Below are positions 7,250 to 14,965 of a stretch of 17,129 nt of DNA, piece after piece. Source of the DNA: an uncultured Lachnospiraceae bacterium (GTDB lineage: Bacteria > Bacillota > Clostridia > Lachnospirales > Lachnospiraceae); assembly GCA_910583965.1 (NCBI GenBank), contig CAJUAE010000078.1:1-17129 (forward strand), in the 5' to 3' direction. The position numbers were made by a program, and so were the translations under genes. Each line of letters begins with the position of its first letter. Positions within the stretch are counted from its first letter, which is position 1. Under the pieces are notes generated by a model that was not told the origin of the DNA, did not search any database, and saw only the letters and a program-made list of their open reading frames with translations.

Positions 7250-9038
7250 ACTGCAATCCCTCCTGTTCACCTCCGTAAAGAGCATACTCCATTAATTTTT
7301 GTAAACTTTTGTTCATTAGTTCCATTTCTGCACCACTCAATGTATAGTGACCCGCAAGCAACGCCTGTATGTAAATTACCTGAATGATATTTTGCGCAAG
7401 CCCCGCATCAAAAACTTGTCCTAAGCTTTGCACAAAGCTGTTCTCACTGTTTAGATACAACATGTTTTTGCTTTTCTCATCCTCCGAATCTCCAAAGTCA
7501 AATCCCTCAAAAAACCCTGAAAAGCTGTTATCGTCCATTGTCTCCTGAAATAGTGCGTCCTCGCCTTGCACATACAACGCCTGTAAACTGACAGGGGAAA
7601 ATTTTTTCAATGAGACACCACAGTGAAAGTTTTCCAATCCCTGACAGGCATACTTAAGAAAACATTGCAACACTTCCATTTGTTCCGCTGACGCATCCAT
7701 CAACAGATTGTCATAAGAAGAATTATCAAACACCGCAATCTTTACATTTTTATAATATTTTGGCAGCTTTTGCAAAATGCCTGCATCATAGAGATAACCA
7801 CCGTTGACCAGAAGGCTTCCTGTCCCTTCTAACAAGGGACTAAGCCGCCGAAAATCATCCACTTGCAAACAGTAGCTCACTGGAACTTTTTTCGACGCAT
7901 TCACAATCTGAAAACCTGTCAAAATTCCCTGATTTGTCGGGAATGTTAAAAACGGGAAAAATAATTTAAAAATCTGCTCATTCTCTATCACAAGCGATTT
8001 GATTGCAACATTGTGAATCTGCGCAAGCTGCTTTAATTTTCGCACATCATACTGAGACAACGACACAAAATAGTCAAAGATACACTTTTCAATCTGGCCC
8101 TTTGCCTTCAATAGTTTATGGTCTTTTGTAAATCCCTCTCGAGAAGCATTTGGTGTCAGATCATCGAAATTGACAATACAACGGGTAAAAAATGCCCATC
8201 TTGGTATGAGTTCTTTGCCATCATCCGTCACATACATATTTTTTAGAAAAATTTTATGTCGAATGGGAGTGTTTGCGCTGGTCTGTCTGGTAGAAATATA
8301 GGCATAACCTTTGATGTTATCGCCAATTAATGGTATTACATCAAAAAACGTCTCCTCAAATACGCGCTCTCCAAATCCCATAATATCATCTGCCATACTC
8401 AAAGGCTGACGCCATGGAATAAAGTTTTGATTGACAGTTTGCTTGTAATTTTCGCCGTCAAAATACACTGGGATTTTTAGCAAAAATCCATATTCTGACA
8501 AGTCATCAATGATTTCCTGTTCCGTAAAGAATTGGTACTTTGCCCCTGTAAATTTTAGATAAACTTGTGTTCCTGCCTCAATCTGTTTTTTCGGTTCTGT
8601 GATCACATAAGAACCATCACTTTTTCCAACCCACTGATACGACTTTCCTTCTGTAGCAGAACAAGTAATTACTTTAATCTCATTTGCCACCAAAAAACAG
8701 GACAATAACCCAATGCCAAACTGCCCAATATAGCTATTGCGCACTGTGTCATCTCGCTTGGAAGATTGTCCAATCACAGAGAGAAACGCATGAATCTCCT
8801 CTTTTGTCAACCCAATTCCATTATCGGCAAAAATAAGCTCTGCGCCATTGCCTTTTCTGTGATAAGTCACTGTAATCTTTGCCTCTGGACAAGCTGAATC
8901 CACTCTTTTGCGCGCTGCAATGGCATCTGTGGCATTTTGTAACAGCTCCCGCAAAAACACCTTGTCACTAGAATATAAGTTATCACTTAACAATCGAATA
9001 ATTCCTTTTAAGTCCACCTTAAAATTATAATTTGCCAT
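7239..9038 (-). CDS. Divergent Hsp90-family ATPase (HtpG-like chaperone)
   Basis: The 599-residue product carries the GHKL ATP-binding fold of Hsp90: FLRELLQNATDA with the catalytic Glu31, Asn35 and Asp38; DNGIGL at 72-77; the lid glycine motif GQFGIGLLSCF at 105-115; and EAGTQVYLKF. The middle domain has the Hsp90 signature NFDDLTPNASREGF, which supplies the conserved Arg. The C-terminal third is poorly conserved and does not obviously match the HtpG dimerisation domain, so this resembles the bacterial 'HSP90 family protein' paralogues more than housekeeping HtpG. The start is ATG 9038, because AGGAGGA (9044-9050) precedes it at the right distance; an in-frame ATG at 9059 lies upstream of that site. 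It begins 32 nt after the ABC subunit's stop. It probably acts as an ATP-dependent chaperone in the cytosol. Its client is unknown. Confidence 0.9.
   Translation of the reverse strand: MANYNFKVDLKGIIRLLSDNLYSSDKVFLRELLQNATDAIAARKRVDSACPEAKITVTYHRKGNGAELIFADNGIGLTKEEIHAFLSVIGQSSKRDDTVRNSYIGQFGIGLLSCFLVANEIKVITCSATEGKSYQWVGKSDGSYVITEPKKQIEAGTQVYLKFTGAKYQFFTEQEIIDDLSEYGFLLKIPVYFDGENYKQTVNQNFIPWRQPLSMADDIMGFGERVFEETFFDVIPLIGDNIKGYAYISTRQTSANTPIRHKIFLKNMYVTDDGKELIPRWAFFTRCIVNFDDLTPNASREGFTKDHKLLKAKGQIEKCIFDYFVSLSQYDVRKLKQLAQIHNVAIKSLVIENEQIFKLFFPFLTFPTNQGILTGFQIVNASKKVPVSYCLQVDDFRRLSPLLEGTGSLLVNGGYLYDAGILQKLPKYYKNVKIAVFDNSSYDNLLMDASAEQMEVLQCFLKYACQGLENFHCGVSLKKFSPVSLQALYVQGEDALFQETMDDNSFSGFFEGFDFGDSEDEKSKNMLYLNSENSFVQSLGQVFDAGLAQNIIQVIYIQALLAGHYTLSGAEMELMNKSLQKLMEYALYGGEQEGLQYDA
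7258..7263 (-). promoter_or_regulatory. Ribosome binding site that fixes the start of the TPR-like gene
   Basis: GGAGGG on the minus strand, 8 nt before ATG 7249 and inside the end of the Hsp90-family gene. It favours the 7249 start over the upstream in-frame ATG at 7285. Confidence 0.8.
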
Positions 9039-9043
9039 ATAAA

Positions 9044-9050
9044 TCCTCCT
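9044..9050 (-). promoter_or_regulatory. Ribosome binding site that fixes the start of the Hsp90-family gene
   Basis: AGGAGGA on the minus strand lies 5-6 nt before ATG 9038, so the protein starts MANYNFKVDLKG rather than at the upstream in-frame ATG 9059. Confidence 0.8.
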
Positions 9051-9070
9051 TTTCTTCACTTATGAATCTT

Positions 9071-10816
9071 TTAACTTTCCACCAACTGTAAGTCATACAA
9101 TTTCCGGTACATTCCTTTTCGCTGTAGCAGTTCTTGATGTGTGCCGCTTTCTCGAATTTCACCTTTGTGCATCACAATAATCTTGTCGGCATGTTGTATT
9201 GTGGATAGACGATGTGCCACCATAATTGTTGTTCTCCCCTCCATCAGTTTCTCTAATGCTTGTGTGATAAGGCTCTCTGTCTCGGTATCAATGTTGGCTG
9301 TCGCCTCATCTAACACAAGAATTGTCGGCTGATATGCAAGTGTGCGCGCAAAGGAAAGTAATTGCCGCTGTCCTGCGGAAAGTGTACTGCCGCGTTCTGT
9401 CACTGGCTCATCAAAACCATTTGGCATTTTATTGATAAAAGAATCCGCATTTACAATCCTTGCAGCGCGTTCAATTTCCTCCTGCGAAATATCTTCATTG
9501 TTCAGTGAAATATTTCCTTTAATATCTCCTGTAAAGAGAAATACATCCTGCTGCACCTGACCAATCGCATGACGCAAAACATTTTTATCAATCTCTTTGA
9601 TATTCACGCCATCTATTAGAATTTCTCCCCGCTGAATATCATAATAGCGCCCAATCAGATTCAAAATGGAAGATTTTCCAGCGCCTGTAGCGCCCACAAA
9701 AGCAATCTTTTCTCCTGGTTCAATACAAAAACTTACATCTTTTAGAATATAATCTTCTTTTTCATAGGCAAACCAGACATGCCGAAATTCAATGCGGCCA
9801 TTCATAGCAACTGTCCGCGGATGTTCAGGGTTAACAATTTCTGGCTTTTCATCTAAAATAGAAAAAATCTTCTCTGCAGATGCCAGAGACGACTGCAATG
9901 TTCCAAACTGCTCTGCCAACTCTTGAATTGGCTCAAAAAAAGAACTAATATAATTGATAAACACGAACAAAGTTCCCAGTGATACTGTCCCTGCCAATAC
10001 AGAAGCACTTCCTTGCCCAATGACAATTACCATTGCAAAGACAGACAGCATGTAAATTGATGGGCGAAAAATAGCAAAAGTTAAAACTTCTCGCCAATTT
10101 GCTCGAAAAAGTTGTTTACTTTTCCATGAAAATTCTTCAAACTTCTCCTGTTCTCGCGCAAAAATCTGTATTAGTTTCATACCAGAAATGTGCTCGGACA
10201 AAAATGTATTTAATTCTGTAATACATGTTCTTGTAATGCGATAGGCTTTTCTTGACATATAACGAAAAAATATTGTCAATCCTGTCACAAACGGAATCAA
10301 GATAAACGAGTACAATGCCATGCGCAAGTCAATTGAGAGCATTACAACCGCAAAACCAAGGATTTTTACAGTGTTTTTAAATAACTTTGCAAGAATTTGC
10401 GAAAACAATTCATTGACCGCCTCTGTGTCATTTGACACCCGCGTCACAAGCTTTCCCACAGGCTGTGTATTAAAAAAATTAACGGACAAGCTATGGATAT
10501 GCGCAAACACTTCCTCGCGCATCTTGTAGATAATCGACTGCCCTACATTTTGCAAAATCCATGTATTTGAGGAATTAAATACAAAACCCAACAAAAGCAT
10601 AAGCGCGTATAATGCCCCGGCGCGCAGTATTCCTCTAAATGCTTCTTCCATCACAAATGCAGGCTCCATCTGACTAGAACTGCCAATACAATTATCAATG
10701 GCATTTCCAATAATAATGGGTTTATATAACTCCACACCAATCAGCGCAATTACCAACACTGAGGAAAGCAACATCAACCATTTGTGTGGTTTTAAATACG
10801 TCAATAACCGTTTCAT
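9071..10816 (-). CDS. ABC exporter half-transporter, catalytic-site subunit (YheH/BmrD-like)
   Basis: This 581-residue protein has an N-terminal exporter-type membrane domain of about six helices (1-320) and a nucleotide-binding domain: Walker A GATGAGKSS at 375-383, Q-loop VQQDVFLF, signature LSAGQ at 479-483, Walker B ILVLDEA with Asp503 and the catalytic Glu504, and the switch His535 in AHRLSTI. It therefore supplies a complete Walker A/B site but a non-canonical signature (LSAGQ instead of LSGGQ). That is the usual partner for a subunit with a degenerate Walker B, which is what the preceding gene encodes. The two should form a heterodimeric multidrug- or lipid-type exporter like BmrCD, LmrCD or TM287/288. 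The start ATG has AGGAG about 7 nt upstream. The gap to the preceding gene is 100 bp and contains a weak hairpin (ACACC/GGTGT, 10886-10912) without a clear terminator. The substrate cannot be told. Confidence 0.93.
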   Translation of the reverse strand: MKRLLTYLKPHKWLMLLSSVLVIALIGVELYKPIIIGNAIDNCIGSSSQMEPAFVMEEAFRGILRAGALYALMLLLGFVFNSSNTWILQNVGQSIIYKMREEVFAHIHSLSVNFFNTQPVGKLVTRVSNDTEAVNELFSQILAKLFKNTVKILGFAVVMLSIDLRMALYSFILIPFVTGLTIFFRYMSRKAYRITRTCITELNTFLSEHISGMKLIQIFAREQEKFEEFSWKSKQLFRANWREVLTFAIFRPSIYMLSVFAMVIVIGQGSASVLAGTVSLGTLFVFINYISSFFEPIQELAEQFGTLQSSLASAEKIFSILDEKPEIVNPEHPRTVAMNGRIEFRHVWFAYEKEDYILKDVSFCIEPGEKIAFVGATGAGKSSILNLIGRYYDIQRGEILIDGVNIKEIDKNVLRHAIGQVQQDVFLFTGDIKGNISLNNEDISQEEIERAARIVNADSFINKMPNGFDEPVTERGSTLSAGQRQLLSFARTLAYQPTILVLDEATANIDTETESLITQALEKLMEGRTTIMVAHRLSTIQHADKIIVMHKGEIRESGTHQELLQRKGMYRKLYDLQLVES

Positions 10817-10916
10817 TTCTATCTCCTTCTACTTGCTTCTCTATCGTCCAACACAACAGTCTTTTGTGGAGAAGTACTAAGTCTCACACCAAAAAACGCC
10901 AAATATAGGTGTTTTG

Positions 10917-12671
10917 TTATGAAATTGCCAAACTTTTCGCTGCCTCAAGCTGCTGTTTTTCAAACATTTCTTTATAAATGCCCCCAAGTTCCATCAATTC
11001 CTTGTGATTTCCGCACTCCTTTGCCTCTCCGTCTTCCAACACCACAATTACATCTGCATTCTGTATTGTAGAAATACGATGTGCAATCAATATTGTCGTT
11101 TTTCCGCGTCGATTCTCCTTTAAATTTTTTAAAATCTTCTCCTCTGTATCTGTGTCTACCGCGGAGAGTGCATCATCAAGAATCAAAATCGGCGCATCCT
11201 TTTTCAACGCGCGCGCAATCGAACTGCGCTGTTTCTGACCGCCCGAAAGCGTAACGCCGCGCTCACCGACAACTGTGTCATATCCATCTGGAAACGCAAT
11301 AATATTTTCGTGAATGCACGCTGTTTTTGTCGCCTTGACAATTTCCTCTATCTCCTCGTCATCTGTTCCAAAGGCAATATTTGATTTTAAAGTATCCGAA
11401 AATAGAAAATTATCTTGTGGCACATAGGCAATATTTTCCCGTAGTGTCTTGAGCGGAATATCGTTAATGTCCCTTCCATCCAAATAAATCATGCCGCGTT
11501 TGGTGTTGTAGAGATGCAACAACAGATTGACCAATGTGGACTTTCCATTTCCAGTACGCCCAATGACAGCAAGCGTTGTCCCCGCCTTAATATTCAAGTT
11601 AATGTCTTTCAACGTTGGCTCGCTGTGCCCTCTATGAATAAAAGTCAAATGATTCAAGCGAATATCGCCTCTCAGTCCACTAATATTCACCACATGTTCC
11701 CCGTCTGTAATTTCTGACCTTTCCTCAAATACTTCCTGTAGCCGCTTAATGCTCGCACCGCCCTGTGAAAACATGTTAATTGCCTCTCCACATGCAAGCA
11801 TTGGCCATACCAGCATCATAATATATTGATTAAAGGCGACAAACCGCCCAATTGTAATCTCTCCTGCAAGTGTAAGATAACCGCCATATAAAAGCGTAAG
11901 CAAACTGCTAATACCAATAACCACATCCAGCAATGGAATGACAATCGCCTCCATTTTGGCAATGGCAAGATTTTTCTTTTTGGCATTGGCATTGGTCTTG
12001 GCAAATTCCTGAATCTGAGCGCGCTCACGCACAAATGCCTTGACTACACGCACTCCCGAAAAACTCTCCTGCACAAAATCCGTCAACGCAGATACTGCTT
12101 CCTGTCGCTCTCGAAAACGCTTCTGCATTATTTTCCCATAATATAGTTCGCCGAACGCGATTAATATCATTGGTATAATCGCAACTAGCGTAAGCTTTAC
12201 ATTGACATAGATCATCATTTGTCCAATCACCATTACAGTCATTACTATCGCATCAAACGCAGCGATAACTGCTGGCCCAAGTGCCATGCGTATCGCATTC
12301 AAATCACTTGTAAAACGCGTCATTAAATCGCCTGTCTTATGTTCATTGTAGTATTCTACATCAAGTGTCTCCAAATGCGCAAACATGTCATCTCGAATCT
12401 CGTGTTCTATTGAGCGCGATGCACCAAAGAGAAAATAGCGCCATAAAAAACGTCCCACTGCAAGCGTCAAACCAATGCCAAGAATAATGCCAATATTGCG
12501 CAGTACCCCATTCATATCCATTGTGTGTGCAGCAAGTCCATCCGTGATAATACCTGTTACTTTTGGAATATAAAGGTTTGCAAAATCCAATATAAATAAG
12601 GTAATAATTCCACCAATATACTGCCCTTTATGTCGTTTCATATATTGCCATATAAACCGAAACTGTTCCAT
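10917..12671 (-). CDS. ABC exporter half-transporter, degenerate-site subunit (YheI/BmrC-like)
   Basis: The product is about 584 residues, with a six-helix exporter membrane domain (1-310) and a nucleotide-binding domain: Walker A GRTGNGKST at 371-379, Q-loop VPQDNFLF, canonical signature LSGGQ at 475-479, Walker B ILILDDA and switch His531. In Walker B the catalytic Glu is replaced by Asp500 (Asp499-Asp500), which marks the degenerate half of a heterodimeric exporter; the next gene supplies the intact half. The start is uncertain. ATG 12671 has GAAGGG 13 nt upstream, ATG 12683 has it only 1 nt upstream, and TTG 12698 has no clear ribosome site. It is the first gene of the operon, behind the promoter at 12743-12751. 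In Bacillus, relatives of this pair export drugs and are induced by ribosome-targeting antibiotics; whether that holds here is unknown. Confidence 0.92.
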   Translation of the reverse strand: MEQFRFIWQYMKRHKGQYIGGIITLFILDFANLYIPKVTGIITDGLAAHTMDMNGVLRNIGIILGIGLTLAVGRFLWRYFLFGASRSIEHEIRDDMFAHLETLDVEYYNEHKTGDLMTRFTSDLNAIRMALGPAVIAAFDAIVMTVMVIGQMMIYVNVKLTLVAIIPMILIAFGELYYGKIMQKRFRERQEAVSALTDFVQESFSGVRVVKAFVRERAQIQEFAKTNANAKKKNLAIAKMEAIVIPLLDVVIGISSLLTLLYGGYLTLAGEITIGRFVAFNQYIMMLVWPMLACGEAINMFSQGGASIKRLQEVFEERSEITDGEHVVNISGLRGDIRLNHLTFIHRGHSEPTLKDINLNIKAGTTLAVIGRTGNGKSTLVNLLLHLYNTKRGMIYLDGRDINDIPLKTLRENIAYVPQDNFLFSDTLKSNIAFGTDDEEIEEIVKATKTACIHENIIAFPDGYDTVVGERGVTLSGGQKQRSSIARALKKDAPILILDDALSAVDTDTEEKILKNLKENRRGKTTILIAHRISTIQNADVIVVLEDGEAKECGNHKELMELGGIYKEMFEKQQLEAAKSLAIS

Positions 12672-12740
12672 GTGTTTAACCATACCCTTCTCTATCAAAT
12701 TTCATGGGGTGCCCATGTACAGTTGGCAATCCCTTATCCT

Positions 12741-12759
12741 ATAGTATAGCACATACTAT
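12741..12759 (-). promoter_or_regulatory. Extended -10 promoter embedded in a palindrome (putative operator) of the ABC operon
   Basis: On the minus strand TGCTATACT (12751-12743) is an extended -10 box; no good -35 is present. It lies within a perfect inverted repeat, ATAGTAT-5 bp-ATACTAT (12741-12759), placed where a dimeric repressor would block the polymerase. Downstream in the leader is a compact hairpin CATGGG-3 nt-CCCATG (12703-12717). The promoter call comes from consensus only. Confidence 0.55.
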
Positions 12760-12907
12760 CTTGAAAATCATTAATAAAAAAATTCTCTTATAAACATTTG
12801 TGTATCATAAATTATTGTTTCCTTATCAAAGGTATTTCTAGTAAATTATCAAAAAATATGATAAACTAATCAAGATTATTTTTTATCAAAAGGAAGGGGA
12901 TTTAACA
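12760..12907. other. AT-rich divergent intergenic region
   Basis: No coding sequence is seen between the ABC operon promoter and the ogt remnant. It contains the inverted repeat TTATCA-7 bp-TGATAA (12846-12864) and two further TTATCAAA words. Near its right end is AGGAAGGGG (12891-12899), the former ribosome site of ogt, 8 nt before the relic start at 12908. Confidence 0.4.
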
Positions 12908-13290
12908 TTGTAATACACACACAATTATAATTCTATATTGGGAACAATTCTACTTGCAAGCGACAGGGAATCATACACAGCAGTTCTCCTCATTTTGCAG
13001 AGAAGTATGGAAAATAATGTTAAAGATTCCCTAGGGTCAAACAATGACTTATGGGTCGATCGCTGCGGAACTTGCATGACAACATGGAATTGAGAAAATG
13101 TCAGCACATGCAGTTTGCGGCGCCGTCAGTCACAACCCAATCTCTATCATTACCATGTCACAGAGTTGTTGGCACAGATGGAAGTCTGACAAGCTATGCA
13201 GGTGGCATCGACAAAAAAATACAACTTCTCACACTAGAAAAAGCAGATATGACAAAACTGTATCCCCCTAAAAAAGGAACAGCTTTATAA
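12908..13290 (+). pseudogene. ogt: Decayed O6-methylguanine-DNA methyltransferase (ogt)
   Basis: Three frames together retell an Ogt protein. The frame at 12908-12980 gives YNSILGTILLASDRES, the usual N-terminus. The frame at 12994-13151 gives FCREVWKIMLKIP, then a stop, then GQTMTYGSIAAELA, then a stop, then QHGIEKMSAHAVCGAVSHNPISII. The frame at 13153-13290 gives PCHRVVGTDGSLTSYAGG and the C-terminus, including the alkyl-acceptor Cys of the PCHR motif. Lesions: a TAA directly after the relic TTG start (12911), loss of the middle of the N-terminal domain with a frame change, TAG at 13032 where IPYG would be expected, TGA at 13077, and a 2-base deletion near 13152. The preserved ribosome site and order suggest it was once co-transcribed with the phosphatase 35 bp downstream. 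No functional repair protein can be made. Confidence 0.9.
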
Positions 13291-13325
13291 AAATATCTAT
13301 AACGAATTAAAAAAGGAGCTTAAAG

Positions 13326-14087
13326 ATGGAAAAGGAAAAACAAAAGAAACTGTTAAATCAAATAATGGAAATTGTGCGCTCGTGCGGGGAAATTATTCTT
13401 CATGCAGACAGAAGCAAAAGCTGTATTGACGCAAAGGCTGGACATGCCAACTTCGTCACTACCTACGACAAAAAAGTACAACAAGAACTAGAAAAACGCC
13501 TTCTTGAAATTTTGCCTGAGGCAGTTTTTGTCGGTGAAGAAGAAGATATTCATGCTTCTATTACAAAGGGCTACGCTTTTATTGTAGACCCCATTGATGG
13601 CACCACCAATTTTATAAAAGATTATCATCTAAGTGCAATTTCTGTCGGACTTACGCTGGACGGTGAACGGTTTATGGGTGTTGTCTACAATCCCTATCTA
13701 AATGAAATGTTCACAGCAATTAAAGGACAGGGCGCATTCCTAAATAGTACACCCATTCATGTCTCCTCAGAACCACTTGAGAACGGTGTTGTATTGTTTG
13801 GTACTGCACCCTATTATGAAGATTTAAGTAAAAAATCTTTTGAGATGGCATACGACTATTTTCAGCGGTCACTTGACGTGCGCAGAAGCGGTTCAGCGGC
13901 GCTTGACCTGTGTAATGTGGCAGCAGGCAGGGCCGAATTGTTCTTTGAGTTGCGTCTCTGTCCGTGGGATTTAGCCGCAGGTTCTCTTATTGTAGAGGAA
14001 GCAGGCGGAAAAATAACAACCGCAGAAGGTACTCCAATTACATTGCATAAACCCTGTTCTGTAATTGCAACAAACGGAATTGCATAA
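13326..14087 (+). CDS. Inositol monophosphatase family protein
   Basis: The 253-residue product has the full metal-binding set of the Mg2+-dependent, Li+-sensitive phosphatase superfamily: GEE at 70-72, the first motif DPIDGTTNF with Asp88 and Asp91, and the second motif WDLAAGSLIVEEAGG with Asp215. The length is typical for the family (about 250-270). It should hydrolyse a small phosphorylated substrate such as inositol phosphate, 3'-phosphoadenosine 5'-phosphate or a sugar phosphate; the sequence does not decide which. It is cytosolic, with no signal peptide. AGGAG lies 7 nt before the ATG. It follows the ogt remnant at 35 bp with no obvious promoter between, so it probably still uses the old ogt promoter. 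A hairpin 65 bp downstream may end the transcript. Confidence 0.93.
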   Translation: MEKEKQKKLLNQIMEIVRSCGEIILHADRSKSCIDAKAGHANFVTTYDKKVQQELEKRLLEILPEAVFVGEEEDIHASITKGYAFIVDPIDGTTNFIKDYHLSAISVGLTLDGERFMGVVYNPYLNEMFTAIKGQGAFLNSTPIHVSSEPLENGVVLFGTAPYYEDLSKKSFEMAYDYFQRSLDVRRSGSAALDLCNVAAGRAELFFELRLCPWDLAAGSLIVEEAGGKITTAEGTPITLHKPCSVIATNGIA

Positions 14088-14151
14088 AATTCAAACTGTA
14101 CGTAGTGAATAAAAAATCATTTTTTCCTGATACTAATACAGCAAACAGAAA

Positions 14152-14185
14152 AATCGAGTAAGGAAGATTATTTCCCTACTCGATT
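14152..14185 (+). terminator. Hairpin terminator after the phosphatase gene, possibly bidirectional
   Basis: The arms AATCGAGTAAGGAA (14152-14165) and TTTCCCTACTCGATT (14171-14185) pair with one mismatch around a 5-nt loop. On the plus strand the tract after it is weak (ATTAA). On the minus strand it is followed by TTTTTCTG, a better U-run, although no minus-strand gene reaches it. It shares TTTCCCTACTC with the operon terminator at 5337-5347. Confidence 0.55.
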
Positions 14186-14223
14186 ATTAACTGTCCATTG
14201 TACTGATATGCATATCTCTATGT

Positions 14224-14424
14224 TATGATACCAGGGTCAAAAGGTCAAGAAATCCGATGCAAGCTTGCTTGCAAGAGGATTTTTGAACTTGGGACCCGCA
14301 AAAACACCGAAAAGTAGCCATTTTTCACAGAAAAATGAGCGAATTTGAGGTGTTTTAGGATTGCGGGAGCATGAAATGCGGAGCAATCCGTGGTATCATA
14401 GGGGACAAAATACCTTTTGACCCC
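14224..14424. repeat. Multi-stem structured intergenic element of about 200 bp
   Basis: Two long-range inverted pairs are present: TATGATACCA (14224-14233) with TGGTATCATA (14391-14400), and GGGTCAAAAGGT (14234-14245) with ACCTTTTGACCC (14412-14423). Inside are a stem near 14246-14292 (CAAGAAATCC / GGATT...CTTG around GCAAGC/GCTTGC), a stem CCCGCAA...ACACC (14295-14308) with GGTGTTTT...TTGCGGG (14349-14367), and a terminal hairpin GGGGACAAAA-TACC-TTTTGACCCC (14401-14424). No protein is encoded. It looks like a Lachnospiraceae-type dispersed repeat or a structured RNA. Only one copy is in the window. Confidence 0.6.
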
Positions 14425-14484
14425 AACATCATGTTATATTGGCACAAATACTCTGGAACCATAAAACGAATTTGTATTTTGATT

Positions 14485-14489
14485 GGAGG
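14485..14489 (+). promoter_or_regulatory. Ribosome binding site that fixes the start of the coat protein gene
   Basis: GGAGG lies 5 nt before ATG 14495. The alternative TTG at 14483 overlaps this site, so translation from 14495 (MILTEKET) is favoured. Confidence 0.8.
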
Positions 14490-14494
14490 AAATT

Positions 14495-14953
14495 ATGATC
14501 TTAACAGAAAAAGAGACAGCAGCAGTCAAAGATTTACAACAGCAGGAGCAGACTTGTATCGAGAAGTATCATCGCTATTCCTGCGAGGCAAAGGACACTG
14601 TTTTAAAAGATTTATTTAAAACGCTGGAAAACAAAGAACAGGAACACTTTAACTCGCTTCAACAGGTACTTGGCGGTTCTGTTCCATCTTGTAACTGCAA
14701 TGATTCCGACGGCAAAAATTATAATCCAAAGGCCACATATGATAAAATGAACAATTCTGAAGACAAAAAGACAGATAACTTTCTTGCAACAGATTGTATT
14801 GTGTCTGAAAAACTTGCTTCCTCAGAATACAATACAGATGTGTTCTGTTTCAAAGATTCCAGTATGCGCAAACTTCTTGCAGACATTCAGATTGAGGAAC
14901 AGAATCATGCAGAAATGCTATATAAATACAAAACCGTAAACGGAATGGCATAA
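14495..14953 (+). CDS. CotF-like spore coat protein (ferritin-like helical bundle)
   Basis: The 152-residue product has two helical hairpins separated by a polar Asn/Lys-rich linker. The N-terminal half (LTEKETAAVKDLQQQEQTCI...LFKTLENKEQEHFNSLQQVLGGSVP) and the C-terminal half (ATDCIVSEKLASSEYNTDVF...LADIQIEEQNHAEMLYKY) match the clostridial CotF/Coat_F pattern, including the EQEH and EEQNHAE helices reminiscent of rubrerythrin-like folds. It is presumably deposited in the spore coat or made in the mother cell. It has no membrane segment. It is a single gene flanked on both sides by structured intergenic elements. I could not identify a convincing sporulation-sigma promoter upstream. Confidence 0.82.
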   Translation: MILTEKETAAVKDLQQQEQTCIEKYHRYSCEAKDTVLKDLFKTLENKEQEHFNSLQQVLGGSVPSCNCNDSDGKNYNPKATYDKMNNSEDKKTDNFLATDCIVSEKLASSEYNTDVFCFKDSSMRKLLADIQIEEQNHAEMLYKYKTVNGMA

Positions 14954-14965
14954 AGATTATACTAT

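Noticed and set aside
12672..12717. Very short upstream reading frames before the first ABC gene, as an attenuating leader peptide
   Set aside because: The frames are only 4 and 9 codons and lack ribosome sites at a proper distance; the resemblance to the Bacillus bmrB arrangement is too weak.
13051..13290. Intact 79-codon frame as a small gene
   Set aside because: Its first part is out of frame with Ogt and only its last 46 codons match the Ogt C-terminus, so it is part of the pseudogene.
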